In this document: positions 8,271 through 17,185 of the stretch, piece by piece
How positions within the stretch are numbered: the first letter of the stretch is position 1
Layout of the letters: each line of letters opens with the position of its first letter
Source of the DNA: Acidaminococcus massiliensis
GTDB lineage: Bacteria > Bacillota > Negativicutes > Acidaminococcales > Acidaminococcaceae
Reading direction: 5' to 3'
Assembly: GCF_900095825.1 (NCBI RefSeq)
Contig: NZ_LT608315.1
Coordinates: 1,414,311-1,478,310, forward strand
DNA: 64,000 nt
Notes under the pieces: model-generated
Databases searched by the model: none
The model's input: only the letters and a program-made list of their open reading frames with translations
What the model was told of the DNA's origin: nothing
Position numbers and translations under genes: made by a program

Positions 8271-8330
8271 TGCATAAATACACAGAATTTGCTTGCTATT
8301 ATCTGCCTTTAGAGTGATATATGTACATGC
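8271..8330 (+). promoter_or_regulatory. Recurrent promoter-like element, copy D (long form)
   Basis: Same long form as copy C, with TTGCTATTATCTGCC and TTTAGAGTGATATATG. TTGCTA and GATATA are 17 bp apart. Precedes the gene at 8369. Confidence 0.6.
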
Positions 8331-8368
8331 CAAAAGGCAAAGCACACAACCATAAGGAGGAAAACAAA

Positions 8369-8812
8369 ATGACAAAGATGGAAAGCATTGAAAGATTCTA
8401 CGGGCGCAGCGAGGAACTGGAAAAGAAGTTCGATGCAGCAGAAAAGGCCGAGGATGCCCAGACCATGCAGGCCTGCCGGGATGCCTACCAAGTACTGGTG
8501 AAGAAAGTCCAGGCAGAAGGGGAAGACTTCGGGAACATGATGCGGCTTTACAGCGACATGAAAAAGCACGGCAACAGCCTTCTGGACCTTTCCGGAACCT
8601 ACCGGGAACCGAAAAAGATCCTTCAGGTGTTCCGGGAATTCGGGGTGAAAGAATTCACCTTTTCCTCCACCTGGTCCAGCGCCGTCCAGGTTGCCTGGGA
8701 ATTCACCCAGTTGGGCTGCAGCCTCAAAGGGATGACCGAAATCTACGGATCCGGCCAGAAATTCATGAGCAACGAATACGAAAGAATTCCCGCCTTCATC
8801 TTCAGCCTTTGA
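8369..8812 (+). CDS. Phage protein, unknown (helical N-terminus)
   Basis: 147 aa. The start is ATG 8369, nine bases after AAGGAGG; the longer frame from 8321 runs through repeat copy D and is rejected. Residues 1-70 look like an antiparallel coiled coil (RSEELEKKFDAAEKAED). The C-terminal half has FGVKEFTFSSTWSSAVQVAWEF, a mixed alpha/beta pattern. It probably belongs to the same accessory set as the amidoligase. No function assigned. Confidence 0.6.
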   Translation: MTKMESIERFYGRSEELEKKFDAAEKAEDAQTMQACRDAYQVLVKKVQAEGEDFGNMMRLYSDMKKHGNSLLDLSGTYREPKKILQVFREFGVKEFTFSSTWSSAVQVAWEFTQLGCSLKGMTEIYGSGQKFMSNEYERIPAFIFSL

Positions 8813-8830
8813 GGAGCAGGGAAAATCAAA

Positions 8831-8860
8831 AGAAGGAGCCCCGTGGGCTCCTTCTCTTCT
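8831..8860 (+). terminator. Terminator
   Basis: 10-bp stem AGAAGGAGCC / GGCTCCTTCT with a CCGTG loop, then CTTCT. Closes the accessory block before the reverse-strand methyltransferase gene. Confidence 0.65.
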
Positions 8861-9061
8861 GCCTAATTTATAAAAAAAAGATGGGGAACGCCAATGAGAA
8901 ATTTCAAAAAAAATACAAGTTTAAAAGATTTAAGAACCAAAAGTAGAAATTCCTAAAAAGACGGAACCCAGCTAACCATCATTACGATGGAACACCGCGA
9001 AAGCAATGGGCCGATATGCGTCTATGATGAACGAGGCGTTATTTCGTCTTGAAAAAATTGG

Positions 9062-9892
9062 TTACCAGACCATTTTGCAGATATTCATTCTGAATAACCA
9101 GTCGAAAAGGTAGGCCATACCTCTTAAATGTGGCGGAACGCCCTCTTGCTTCAGATCAACATAGCCTGTAAGATATTTTCGGACGGATACATTGATATCC
9201 TTATCCCATGTTAAATCCTTGAGTGGGTTGTTGCAGTAAAACATACCATTTATTCCGTATATTCCCATTTGTTTAAGTGTTTTCTTCATCAATATTTTTA
9301 TGGCAAGTTTGCCAACGGTGTCAAAAACAAGGCAACCATGAGGAAAGGCATCCTTTACTCTTAAGATAATGCGACGAACATCTTCTTCTTTGAAGTACAT
9401 AAACACTCCGATAGCAAATAGAAAAATTCCACGGGATGCATCAAGACATTCAATCCAATTATCACTGTTTAAATCGGCGGCAATATTGACTTCTCTATCA
9501 TTACTCGGAAGGATGTCGTTTCGTATGGCAATAACATCATCTCTATCAATATTGTACAACTTCATCTTCCCATTATCTTTAAGGAGTGGTGTTTGATCAA
9601 GCCCGCATCCCATATTTACGATAGACGCATCTGGGTGGCAAGATAAATATTCCTGCATTTCGCAAAGAATATCTTTGCTACGGAGAATGCCTTCCAAGGA
9701 GCCAAACTTCCAAGCAAAAGAATATTTCTTTTTATCAAGTATGGAAAAATCATAATCCAATTGAGAGGTTATTTTATCGACATAAGGGTCTTGGAGGATG
9801 TGAGGAAAGAGCTCATTGCCTAATTTTCTGGCATAGAGGGGGATAATTAATGTTTCTTGCACCGTATTTTTATTAATATGTATTTTTTTCAT
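9062..9892 (-). CDS. SAM-dependent methyltransferase, LCM (leucine carboxyl methyltransferase-like) family
   Basis: The only gene on the minus strand of the prophage and AT-richer than its neighbours. The start is ATG at 9892 after AGGATGTGA; GTG 9898 is an alternative. About 276 aa. SAM-binding motif ASIVNMGCGLDQTPL, acidic loop LYNIDRDDV, and post-motif FLFAIGVFMYFKEEDVRRII match the LCM/TcmP-type O-methyltransferase family. The substrate may be a small metabolite or a peptide carboxylate. Orientation, base composition and position between terS and terL suggest a cargo gene acquired separately, perhaps expressed in the lysogen. Confidence 0.75.
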   Translation of the reverse strand: MKKIHINKNTVQETLIIPLYARKLGNELFPHILQDPYVDKITSQLDYDFSILDKKKYSFAWKFGSLEGILRSKDILCEMQEYLSCHPDASIVNMGCGLDQTPLLKDNGKMKLYNIDRDDVIAIRNDILPSNDREVNIAADLNSDNWIECLDASRGIFLFAIGVFMYFKEEDVRRIILRVKDAFPHGCLVFDTVGKLAIKILMKKTLKQMGIYGINGMFYCNNPLKDLTWDKDINVSVRKYLTGYVDLKQEGVPPHLRGMAYLFDWLFRMNICKMVW

Positions 9893-10042
9893 ACACACTC
9901 ACATCCTTTTTTGAGATTAGCTAGTATACCTATATTTTACCGAGGAAAAAGAGCGTTTGTAAATCAGTAATTTATGTAGCTATACGGACCACAAGTCGTG
10001 TATGACTGAATCTAATTGTAAAGGAAGTGGGAAATCAGACAT

Positions 10043-11644
10043 ATGCGGAAACTCAAAAAATACAAGCCGACAAAATTCAAGGCCAAAACGTCTACCTACA
10101 ACAAGGAACTGGCGGATTATGCTGTGGCCTTTATCGAGAGCTTGTGCCACACCAAGGGAACCTGGGCGGGCCATCCCTTCGAGCTCATCGACTGGCAGGA
10201 GCAGATCATCCGGGACCTGTTCGGCACCATAAAGCCCAACGGCTATCGGCAGTTCAACACCGCCTACATTGAAATCCCCAAAAAACAGGGAAAAAGTGAG
10301 CTGGCGGCTGCGGTGGCGCTCCTTCTCTGTTGTGGGGACGGGGAAGAAGGGGCGGAGGTCTATGGCTGTGCGGCAGACCGGCAGCAGGCTTCTATCGTAT
10401 TTGAAGTGGCGGCGGACATGGTTCGGATGTGTCCGGCCCTCAGCAAGCGGGTCAAGATCCTGTCCTCCCAGAAACGGATGGTATTCCGGCCCACCAACAG
10501 TTTCTACCAGGTCCTTTCGGCAGAAGCCTACTCCAAGCATGGGTTCAACATCCACGGTGTGGTCTTTGATGAACTCCACACCCAGCCCAATCGGGAATTG
10601 TTCGATGTGATGACCAAAGGCTCCGGGGATGCCCGGATGCAGCCCCTGTACTTTCTCATCACCACAGCCGGGACGGATACTCACAGCATCTGCTACGAAG
10701 TTCACCAGAAGGCTATGGACATCCTGGAAGGTCGGAAGCATGACCCCACGTTCTATCCTGTTATCTACGGGGCTGGGGAACAGGATGACTGGACCGACCC
10801 GAAAGTGTGGAAGAAAGCCAACCCATCCCTTGGAATCACGGTAGGAATCGACAAAGTGAAGGCGGCCTGTGAATCGGCCAAAGAGACACCCAGCGAAGAG
10901 AATGTGTTCCGTCAGCTGCGGCTGAACCAATGGGTGAAGCAGTCTGTTCGGTGGATGCCTATGGACAAGTGGGATGCCTGTGCTTTCCCGGTACGGGAGG
11001 AAGATCTGGAGGGACGGATCTGCTACGGCGGCCTGGACCTTTCCAGTACCACGGACATCACAGCCTTCGTGCTGGTGTTCCCTCCTTTGGATGACCAGGA
11101 CAAGTATTGCATCCTGCCGTACTTCTGGCTGCCGGAAGAAACCCTGCCCCTTCGGGTAAAGCGGGACCATGTGATGTATGACATCTGGGCCCAGCAGGGA
11201 TTCATCCAGACAACCGAAGGCAATGTCATCCACTACGGGTATATTGAAAAGTTCATCGAGAAGCTGGGTGAACGGTTCAATATCCAGGAAATCGCCTTTG
11301 ACCGGTGGGGCGCGGTACAGATGGTCCAGAACCTTGAGGGGATGGGCTTTACCGTGGTCCCCTTCGGACAAGGATTCAAGGACATGAGCCCTCCTACCAA
11401 GGAGCTTATGAAGCTCACGCTGGAGCAGCGGATTGCTCATGGAGGGCATCCAGTCCTTCGATGGATGATGGATAACATCTACATCCGGAGAGATCCTGCC
11501 GGAAATATCAAGGCGGACAAGGAAAAGTCCACGGAGAAAATCGATGGAGCCATTGCCACCATCATGGGCCTGGACCGGGCCATCCGGTGCGGGAACAATG
11601 CCCATGAAAGCGTCTACGATTCCCGGGGACTGCTTTTTGTATAG
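10043..11644 (+). CDS. Terminase large subunit
   Basis: 533 aa packaging motor. The ATPase domain has EIPKKQGKSELAAA (Walker A, about residue 78) and GVVFDELHTQ (Walker B with catalytic Glu). The nuclease domain starts at GGLDLSSTTDITAF and continues with IAFDRWGA and a C-terminal KIDGAIATIMGLDRA, giving the acidic metal ligands. It belongs to the Terminase_1 / HK97-like group. It opens the structural operon, with GGAAGTGGG upstream of the ATG. Complete and apparently functional. Confidence 0.93.
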   Translation: MRKLKKYKPTKFKAKTSTYNKELADYAVAFIESLCHTKGTWAGHPFELIDWQEQIIRDLFGTIKPNGYRQFNTAYIEIPKKQGKSELAAAVALLLCCGDGEEGAEVYGCAADRQQASIVFEVAADMVRMCPALSKRVKILSSQKRMVFRPTNSFYQVLSAEAYSKHGFNIHGVVFDELHTQPNRELFDVMTKGSGDARMQPLYFLITTAGTDTHSICYEVHQKAMDILEGRKHDPTFYPVIYGAGEQDDWTDPKVWKKANPSLGITVGIDKVKAACESAKETPSEENVFRQLRLNQWVKQSVRWMPMDKWDACAFPVREEDLEGRICYGGLDLSSTTDITAFVLVFPPLDDQDKYCILPYFWLPEETLPLRVKRDHVMYDIWAQQGFIQTTEGNVIHYGYIEKFIEKLGERFNIQEIAFDRWGAVQMVQNLEGMGFTVVPFGQGFKDMSPPTKELMKLTLEQRIAHGGHPVLRWMMDNIYIRRDPAGNIKADKEKSTEKIDGAIATIMGLDRAIRCGNNAHESVYDSRGLLFV

Positions 11645-11656
11645 AAAGGAACTCCT

Positions 11657-12922
11657 ATGAACCTATTTTCCAAACTCTTTAAATCCAGGGACAAACCCAG
11701 GAACAGTCTGCTGGGAGGCGGGCACTGGTTCTTCTTTGGAGGTTCTTCTTCCGGAAAAGCCGTCAATGAGCGGTCCGCCATGCAGATGACGGCGGTCTAT
11801 GCCTGCGTCCGGGTCCTTTCCGAATCCATCGCAGGCTTGCCCCTCCATCTCTTCCGGTACAACCGGGAGGGAAACGGAAAAGTTCGGGATTTCCAGCATC
11901 CCCTGGCGGGGCTTCTCCATGATGCCCCCAACCCGGAGATGACCAGCTTCGTGTTCCGGGAGACCCTTATGACCCACCTTCTTCTGTGGGGGAATGCCTT
12001 CGCCCAGATCATCCGAAATGGCCGGGGGCAGGTGGTAGCTCTGTATCCCCTGATGCCGGATAGGATGGAAGTGTGCCGGGATGGGGACGGAGAAATCTAC
12101 TACCTGTACACCAAGGCCACGGACGAAAATCCCAAAATCAAAGAATACGGCACGGTCCGGCTCCGGAAGGAGAATGTGATGCACATTCCCGGCCTGGGGT
12201 TTGATGGCCTGGTAGGGTATTCTCCCATCGCCATGGCCAAGAACGCCATCGGCATGGCCATCGCCTGCGAGGAGTTCGGGGCGAAGTTCTTCGCCAATGG
12301 GGCTTCTCCCAGCGGCGTCCTGGAGCATCCGGGGACCATCAAGGACCCCCAGAGAGTCCGGGAAGCCTGGCAGTCCCAGTTCGGGGGCAGCAGTAATGCA
12401 GGGAAGGTGGCCGTCCTGGAAGAAGGCATGAAGTATTCCCCCATCGGGATCTCTCCGGACCAGGCCCAGTTCCTGGAGACGAGGAAATTCCAGATCGATG
12501 AAATCGCCCGGATCTTCCGGGTACCGCCCCATATGATCGGGGATCTGGAGAAATCCACCTTTTCCAACATCGAGCAGCAGTCCCTGGAATTTGTGAAATA
12601 CACCCTGGGGCCCTGGGTGTCCCGGTGGGAACAGGCCATGAGTCAGGCACTCCTGACACCGGAAGAACGGACCCAGTATGAGATCCACTTCAACGTGGAC
12701 GGGCTGCTACGGGGCGACTACGAAAGCCGGATGAACGGCTATGCTGTAGGAAGGCAGAACGGGTGGCTCTCTGCCAACGACATCCGGGAACTGGAAAACA
12801 TGAACCGGATTCCGGAAGAAGAGGGCGGGGACCTGTATCTCATTAACGGGAACATGACAAAACTGAAGGATGCCGGCCTTTTTGCAGGAACTGGCAGCAA
12901 GGAGGGAACCAATGAAACGTAA
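11657..12922 (+). CDS. Portal protein, HK97 family
   Basis: 421 aa. Typical portal features include MTAVYACVRVLSESIAGLPL near residue 45, LLLWGNAFAQIIRNGRG, and FQIDEIARIFRVPPHMIGDLE in the C-terminal half. The protein forms the dodecameric ring through which DNA enters. It follows terL by 12 bp with AAAGGAAC as ribosome site, and its 3' end overlaps the protease start. Confidence 0.93.
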   Translation: MNLFSKLFKSRDKPRNSLLGGGHWFFFGGSSSGKAVNERSAMQMTAVYACVRVLSESIAGLPLHLFRYNREGNGKVRDFQHPLAGLLHDAPNPEMTSFVFRETLMTHLLLWGNAFAQIIRNGRGQVVALYPLMPDRMEVCRDGDGEIYYLYTKATDENPKIKEYGTVRLRKENVMHIPGLGFDGLVGYSPIAMAKNAIGMAIACEEFGAKFFANGASPSGVLEHPGTIKDPQRVREAWQSQFGGSSNAGKVAVLEEGMKYSPIGISPDQAQFLETRKFQIDEIARIFRVPPHMIGDLEKSTFSNIEQQSLEFVKYTLGPWVSRWEQAMSQALLTPEERTQYEIHFNVDGLLRGDYESRMNGYAVGRQNGWLSANDIRELENMNRIPEEEGGDLYLINGNMTKLKDAGLFAGTGSKEGTNET

Positions 12923-13625
12923 ATTTTGGAACTGGGTGAAGAACGAAGGTGAGGAGGTCCGCACTCTGTATCTTACCGGGGAAATCTCCGATGAAACCTG
13001 GTTCGGGGATGAAGTGACCCCTAAAATGTTCAAGGATGAGCTCATGGCCGGCAGCGGGGATATCACCCTCTGGATCAATTCTCCCGGGGGCGATGTGTTC
13101 GCGGCGGCTCAGATCTACAACATGCTGATGGACTATCCTGGGAAGGTGACCGTAAAGATTGACGGGCTGGCAGCCTCTGCAGCCAGTGTCATTGCCATGG
13201 CCGGAAGCCAGGTGGAAATGTCCCCTGTGGCCATGATGATGATCCACAACCCCATCACCGTAGCCATCGGAGACAGCAAGGAGATGCAGAAGGCCATCGA
13301 TATGCTGGCGGAAGTGAAGGAAAGCATCGTGAACGCCTATGAAATCAAGACCGGCCTGTCCCGGAACAAAATTTCCAAGCTGATGGACGCAGAATCCTGG
13401 TTCAACGCCAAGAAGGCCGTGGAGCTGGGGTTTGCGGATTCCATCCTCTATACGGAAGAACATCCAGAAGAGAATCTGGATGTTGATGCCATGCTGTTCA
13501 GCCGGGCGGCAGTGACCAACTCCCTGCTAACCAAGTTGTCCATCAATCAAAAAACAAAAGAACCTGTATCCAACAAGGTCCCCGCAGATAAACTCATGAA
13601 GCGGCTGGGCCTTCTTGTGCATTAA
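12912..13625 (+). CDS. ClpP-like prohead protease
   Basis: 237 aa. Start ATG 12912 with GGAGGG upstream, overlapping the portal stop. The ClpP/crotonase fold is visible: ITLWINSPGGDVFAA, GLAASAASVIAMAG containing the nucleophile Ser, and VAMMMIHNP with the catalytic His. It matures the capsid by removing the scaffold domain of the major capsid protein encoded next. Confidence 0.92.
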   Translation: MKRKFWNWVKNEGEEVRTLYLTGEISDETWFGDEVTPKMFKDELMAGSGDITLWINSPGGDVFAAAQIYNMLMDYPGKVTVKIDGLAASAASVIAMAGSQVEMSPVAMMMIHNPITVAIGDSKEMQKAIDMLAEVKESIVNAYEIKTGLSRNKISKLMDAESWFNAKKAVELGFADSILYTEEHPEENLDVDAMLFSRAAVTNSLLTKLSINQKTKEPVSNKVPADKLMKRLGLLVH

Positions 13626-13637
13626 GGAGGAATATCC

Positions 13638-14834
13638 ATGAATCAGATCCTGAAACTGAGAGAAGAAAGAGCCAACACCTGGGAAATGGCCAAGGCTTTC
13701 CTGGAATCCCACCGGGACAAGGACGGCATGGTCTCTGCGGAAGACAGTGCCGTCTATGACCGGATGGAAGAAAAAGTGGTGGCCCTGGGGAAAGAAATCG
13801 AACGGCTGGAGCGCCAGCGGAATATCGATGATGAAATGAATAAGACCATCGACAAGGCCCTGAAAGGCACCCCCGGTGCCGGTAACCTGAAGCCTGACAC
13901 CAAAGTGGGACGGGCCAGTGACGCCTATACCAAAGCGTTCTGGCAGGCTTTCCGGGGGAAGGGCAATATCCAGGAAATCAAGGACACCCTGACCATCGGC
14001 TCCGATCCCGAAGGCGGGTACCTGGTCCCGGATGAATACGAACGCACTCTGGTGGCGGCCCTCCAGGAAGAAAACTTCTTCCGCAGCCTGGCCCACACCA
14101 TCCGCACTTCTTCCGGGGACCACACCATTCCGGTCGTGGCAAGTCACGGGGAAGCGGCCTGGATGGAAGAAGGCAGCGCCTATCCGGAAAGCGATGACAC
14201 CTTCAGCCAGGTGAACCTGGGCGCTCATAAGCTGGGAACCGCCATCCGGGTGTCCGAAGAACTGATGAACGACAGTGTCTTCGACCTGGAAAGCTACATC
14301 ACCCAGGAATTTGCCAGACGCATCGGGACCAAGGAAGAAGAAGCCTTCCTGGTGGGGGATGGCCAGCATAAGCCCCTGGGGGTATTCCAGGGAGCAGAAG
14401 TAGGGGTGACCGCCGGAAAGACCGCCATCACCTTCGATGACATGATGGACTTGTACCACAGTCTCCGTACTCCCTATCGGAGAAATGCCTCCTGGATTCT
14501 GAACGATTCCACGGTGAAGGCCATCCGGAAACTGAAGGACAACAACGGGAACTATATCTGGCAGCCTTCTGTCCAGGTGGGTCAGCCGGACCGGATCCTC
14601 AGCCTGCCGTACCGCACATCCAGCTTTGTGCCGGAACTGGCTGCGGGGAATAAGGTCATTGCCCTGGGGGACTATTCCTACTACTGGATCGCCGACCGTC
14701 AGGGCCGGAAGTTCAAGCGGCTCAGCGAACTCTACGCCGCCAATGGGCAGATCGGGTTCCTGGCCAGCGAACGGGTGGACGGCCGCCTGATCCTGCCGGA
14801 AACCGTGAAAGTCCTGGAAATCCAGGCCGGCTGA
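13638..14834 (+). CDS. Major capsid protein, HK97 fold
   Basis: 398 aa. Residues 1-100 are a charged coiled coil (delta/scaffold domain), ending near a Gly-Pro-rich segment GTPGAGNLKPD where proteolysis is likely. The remainder carries HK97 hallmarks such as EGGYLVPDEY, EELMNDSVFDLESYI and NGQIGFLASERVDGRL. Preceded by AAGGAGG. It forms the icosahedral shell. Confidence 0.93.
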   Translation: MNQILKLREERANTWEMAKAFLESHRDKDGMVSAEDSAVYDRMEEKVVALGKEIERLERQRNIDDEMNKTIDKALKGTPGAGNLKPDTKVGRASDAYTKAFWQAFRGKGNIQEIKDTLTIGSDPEGGYLVPDEYERTLVAALQEENFFRSLAHTIRTSSGDHTIPVVASHGEAAWMEEGSAYPESDDTFSQVNLGAHKLGTAIRVSEELMNDSVFDLESYITQEFARRIGTKEEEAFLVGDGQHKPLGVFQGAEVGVTAGKTAITFDDMMDLYHSLRTPYRRNASWILNDSTVKAIRKLKDNNGNYIWQPSVQVGQPDRILSLPYRTSSFVPELAAGNKVIALGDYSYYWIADRQGRKFKRLSELYAANGQIGFLASERVDGRLILPETVKVLEIQAG

Positions 14835-14855
14835 TGACCATTTTGGAGGGAAGTG

Positions 14856-15140
14856 ATGAGCATGGCAGTGACGGGACTCATAACGCTTGATGAAGCCAAA
14901 ACCTATCTCCGGATAGACGGAAACGAGGAGGACGACCTCATTACCCGTCTCATCGCTTCTTCCGAGCGGCTTTGCCTGGATACCTTGCGGAAAGAAGAAC
15001 CGGAAGAAACGGCGGCCTATAAAATGGCCGTCCTTTTTTCCGTGGCCTATCTCTATGAGCACAGGGAAGATGCAGATTACCACAATCTGCTTCTCACCCT
15101 GCGCTCTCTTTTGTTTGGGGAAAGAAAGGAAGCCTTCTGA
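14856..15140 (+). CDS. Head-tail connector protein (gp6-like)
   Basis: 94 aa. Start at ATG 14856, five bases after GGAGGG. The sequence ITLDEAKTYLRIDGNEEDDLI...LIASSERLC is the standard opening of gp6/gp15-type head-tail adaptors. It forms a ring below the portal. One base overlaps the next gene. Confidence 0.88.
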   Translation: MSMAVTGLITLDEAKTYLRIDGNEEDDLITRLIASSERLCLDTLRKEEPEETAAYKMAVLFSVAYLYEHREDADYHNLLLTLRSLLFGERKEAF

Positions 15141-15460
15141 TGAAAATCGGGAAGATGGACAAACGGATCACCCTTCTTAGACCTATCCCTTCCGAAGATG
15201 GATACGGAGGCTTTCATACAGACTATGAAGAACAAGGAAAAATCTGGGCCCAGGTGATCCAGACCAACTACGCCGAGCAGGAGGCCCAGGGGACGCCCAT
15301 GAGCCGGGAGCAGCTGCGGCTCAAGATCCGGCCCCGGAAGGACATCCGGAGAGGGTGGCGGCTTCGGCTTTTGGAAGAACTCTACGAAATCGAGACGGTG
15401 GACAATACATACCGGGACAGCACCACGCTAATCGTCCACCGGTATGAACAGGGGGTGTAG
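15140..15460 (+). CDS. Head closure (stopper) protein
   Basis: 106 aa, beginning MKIGKMDKRITLLRP..., with WAQVIQTNYAEQEAQG and RDSTTLIVHRYEQG. This fits the SPP1 gp16 / HK97 stopper family, which plugs the filled head. Position between connector and gp10-like gene is canonical. Confidence 0.85.
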   Translation: MKIGKMDKRITLLRPIPSEDGYGGFHTDYEEQGKIWAQVIQTNYAEQEAQGTPMSREQLRLKIRPRKDIRRGWRLRLLEELYEIETVDNTYRDSTTLIVHRYEQGV

Positions 15461-15463
15461 GAA

Positions 15464-15907
15464 GTGCCTTTCTTTACGGTGAAAGTCCCGGAAGGGGAAC
15501 TGAGCAAGGCTGTCCGGCAGATTGCTGCCTGGGACGGGAAGACGCGGCTTCGGGTGGAAGCGGCCCTGAAAAACGGCACAAATGCGGTAGCCCGGGAAGC
15601 CCGGCAGCGGGTCCCGGTCTGGTCGGGGAAACTGAAGAAATCCATCAAGACCCGGTTTTCCACGGTGAAGCTGGAAGGTCAGGTGTACAGCAACGTACCC
15701 TATGCCCATCTGGTGGAATTTGGCAGCTGGGCCCATACGGTAAGACCTAAGAAGAAAAAGGCTCTCCGGTTCTTCCGGGGCGGCCCTGTCTTTACGAAAC
15801 GGTCCCGGATCCCGGCCCAGGCGGGGAAGCCTTTCTTCAAGCCGGCTTATGACTATGTAGAACCCCAGCTGATCCGTGATGTAAAGAAAGCGATCCAGGA
15901 ACCATGA
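15464..15907 (+). CDS. HK97 gp10-family tail-joining protein
   Basis: 147 aa. GTG start at 15464. Contains AREARQRVPVWSGKLKKSI and YAHLVEFGSWAH, the signature of HK97 gp10-type minor head-tail proteins. Overlaps the next gene by four bases (ATGA). Confidence 0.85.
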   Translation: MPFFTVKVPEGELSKAVRQIAAWDGKTRLRVEAALKNGTNAVAREARQRVPVWSGKLKKSIKTRFSTVKLEGQVYSNVPYAHLVEFGSWAHTVRPKKKKALRFFRGGPVFTKRSRIPAQAGKPFFKPAYDYVEPQLIRDVKKAIQEP

Positions 15908-16308
15908 AGAGATTACCCAATAACGCCGTACATAAGGCCCTGGTGGCCTTTCTCAGAAACCATACAGGACTGGCCGTCTATGACTATGTCCCTCAGGAAG
16001 CGGTTCTGCCGTTTATTACCCTGGGAACCATGACGGTCCAGGATAAGTCCACCAAGACCGAGGATATGACCCATCTTTCGGCCCATATCCACATTTACAG
16101 CAGCTACAAGGGCCGGTACGAAATCAACACCCTGGCGGAGAAACTGATCAACCTGTTCGGCATGGAGCAGCTGGACCTTTCGGAAGAAGAGTTCTATGTC
16201 TCCGCCCAGGGGGTGGATTTCTACGAAACCTACCCGGAGGATGAGACCGGCTACAGCGGGGTGATCACCCTGGAAGTCCTCATCCAGAACATCCATAAGG
16301 AGGAATAA
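15904..16308 (+). CDS. Tail terminator / DUF3168-like protein
   Basis: 134 aa. VHKALVAFLRNHTGLAVYDYVP and HLSAHIHIYSSYKGRYEINTL resemble DUF3168 tail-completion proteins, which cap the tail tube and set the junction with the head. Translationally coupled to the gp10-like gene. Confidence 0.78.
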   Translation: MKRLPNNAVHKALVAFLRNHTGLAVYDYVPQEAVLPFITLGTMTVQDKSTKTEDMTHLSAHIHIYSSYKGRYEINTLAEKLINLFGMEQLDLSEEEFYVSAQGVDFYETYPEDETGYSGVITLEVLIQNIHKEE

Positions 16309-16309
16309 T

Positions 16310-16792
16310 ATGGCAACTACAACGTTTCCCAGCCGGAGCGAAGCCTCCAACACGGCCACTGCCGGCAAGGATTACCTTATTTATCTGAACGCGGGAGAAT
16401 CCGACACCAATCCCACCTGGCTGCTACTCGGGGGCCAGCGGAGCGGTGACCTGACCCGGCAGGCGGACGGAATCGACGCCAGCAGCAAAACGTCCAGCGG
16501 ATGGAAATCTACCATCCCCGGCCTGCGGAACTGGTCCCTGGACCTGGAATCTGTGTATCTGGCCGGAGACAAGGGGGCTAAATTTCTGGAAGCCTCTTTC
16601 CTTGCAGGAAAGCAGGTCCACATTAAATTCGAGTATCCGGACAAAAGCTATGTGACCGGCTGGGGCTCTGTGACGGAATGCAGCCTGTCCACCCCTCATG
16701 ATGACGTGGCTACCCTGTCCGGGACCATTTCCGGGGACGGCCCCTTAAGCGATCTGAAGAGTGCGGACGGTGCGACCGTAACTGGCGGCTGA
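16310..16792 (+). CDS. Major tail tube protein
   Basis: 160 aa. KDYLIYLNAGESDTNPTWLLLGGQRSGDLTRQADGIDAS followed by a GWKSTIPGLRNWSLDLE segment matches TP901-1/lambda-type tube proteins. It polymerises into the non-contractile tail tube, supporting a siphovirus morphology. Confidence 0.9.
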   Translation: MATTTFPSRSEASNTATAGKDYLIYLNAGESDTNPTWLLLGGQRSGDLTRQADGIDASSKTSSGWKSTIPGLRNWSLDLESVYLAGDKGAKFLEASFLAGKQVHIKFEYPDKSYVTGWGSVTECSLSTPHDDVATLSGTISGDGPLSDLKSADGATVTGG

Positions 16793-16810
16793 GAGGAGGA
16801 GTAACATTCC

Positions 16811-17185
16811 ATGAAGAAAATCGACTTTGAAGTCTTTGGTCCCGGCCAGTATCTGTATTTCGACATCGGCCGGCTGATCCAGGTGGAAAACATCACGGGC
16901 AAAAGCGCCGGGGACATTATCCGGAACCAGGAACTGAACCTGGGAATCCTGACGGCCCTTCTGTCCATTGGCCTCCGGCAGCACGGGATCAAGAACCCCC
17001 AGTGGTACGCCAACAAGATGCAGGAACTCATAGATGAGGGGCACGAGATGGAAGAATTCATCCAGCCCGTGGTGAAAGCCATTGCTGGGTCCGGCATCCT
17101 GGGGAAAGAAGTGTATTACGCCATCTTTCCGGAAGAAGATCCGGGTAAAGAAACGGCCAAGGGAAAAGCAAAGCCAAAAAACTGA
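16811..17185 (+). CDS. Tail assembly chaperone (G-like)
   Basis: 124 aa, MKKIDFEVFGPGQYLYFDIG..., with a Lys-rich C-terminus. Position between tube and tape measure genes, small size and the frameshift site at its end identify it as the lambda gpG counterpart. It coats the tape measure during tail assembly. Confidence 0.85.
   Translation: MKKIDFEVFGPGQYLYFDIGRLIQVENITGKSAGDIIRNQELNLGILTALLSIGLRQHGIKNPQWYANKMQELIDEGHEMEEFIQPVVKAIAGSGILGKEVYYAIFPEEDPGKETAKGKAKPKN
17161..17182 (+). promoter_or_regulatory. Programmed -1 frameshift site (two slippery heptamers)
   Basis: Two correctly phased X XXY YYZ heptamers occur: G GGA AAA at 17161-17167, and A AAA AAC at 17176-17182 directly before the TGA of the G-like gene. 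Slippage at either one enters the frame that is open to 17532 and contains no intervening stop. This is the conserved G/GT arrangement of long-tailed phages. Confidence 0.8.

Noticed and set aside
8321-8368. Upstream start for the 8369 gene
   Set aside because: The extension lies inside the conserved repeat element D, and AAGGAGG is correctly spaced only for ATG 8369.
9980-11605. 541-codon minus-strand frame opposite the large terminase
   Set aside because: Antisense shadow of a complete terminase with all motifs; low-complexity composition.
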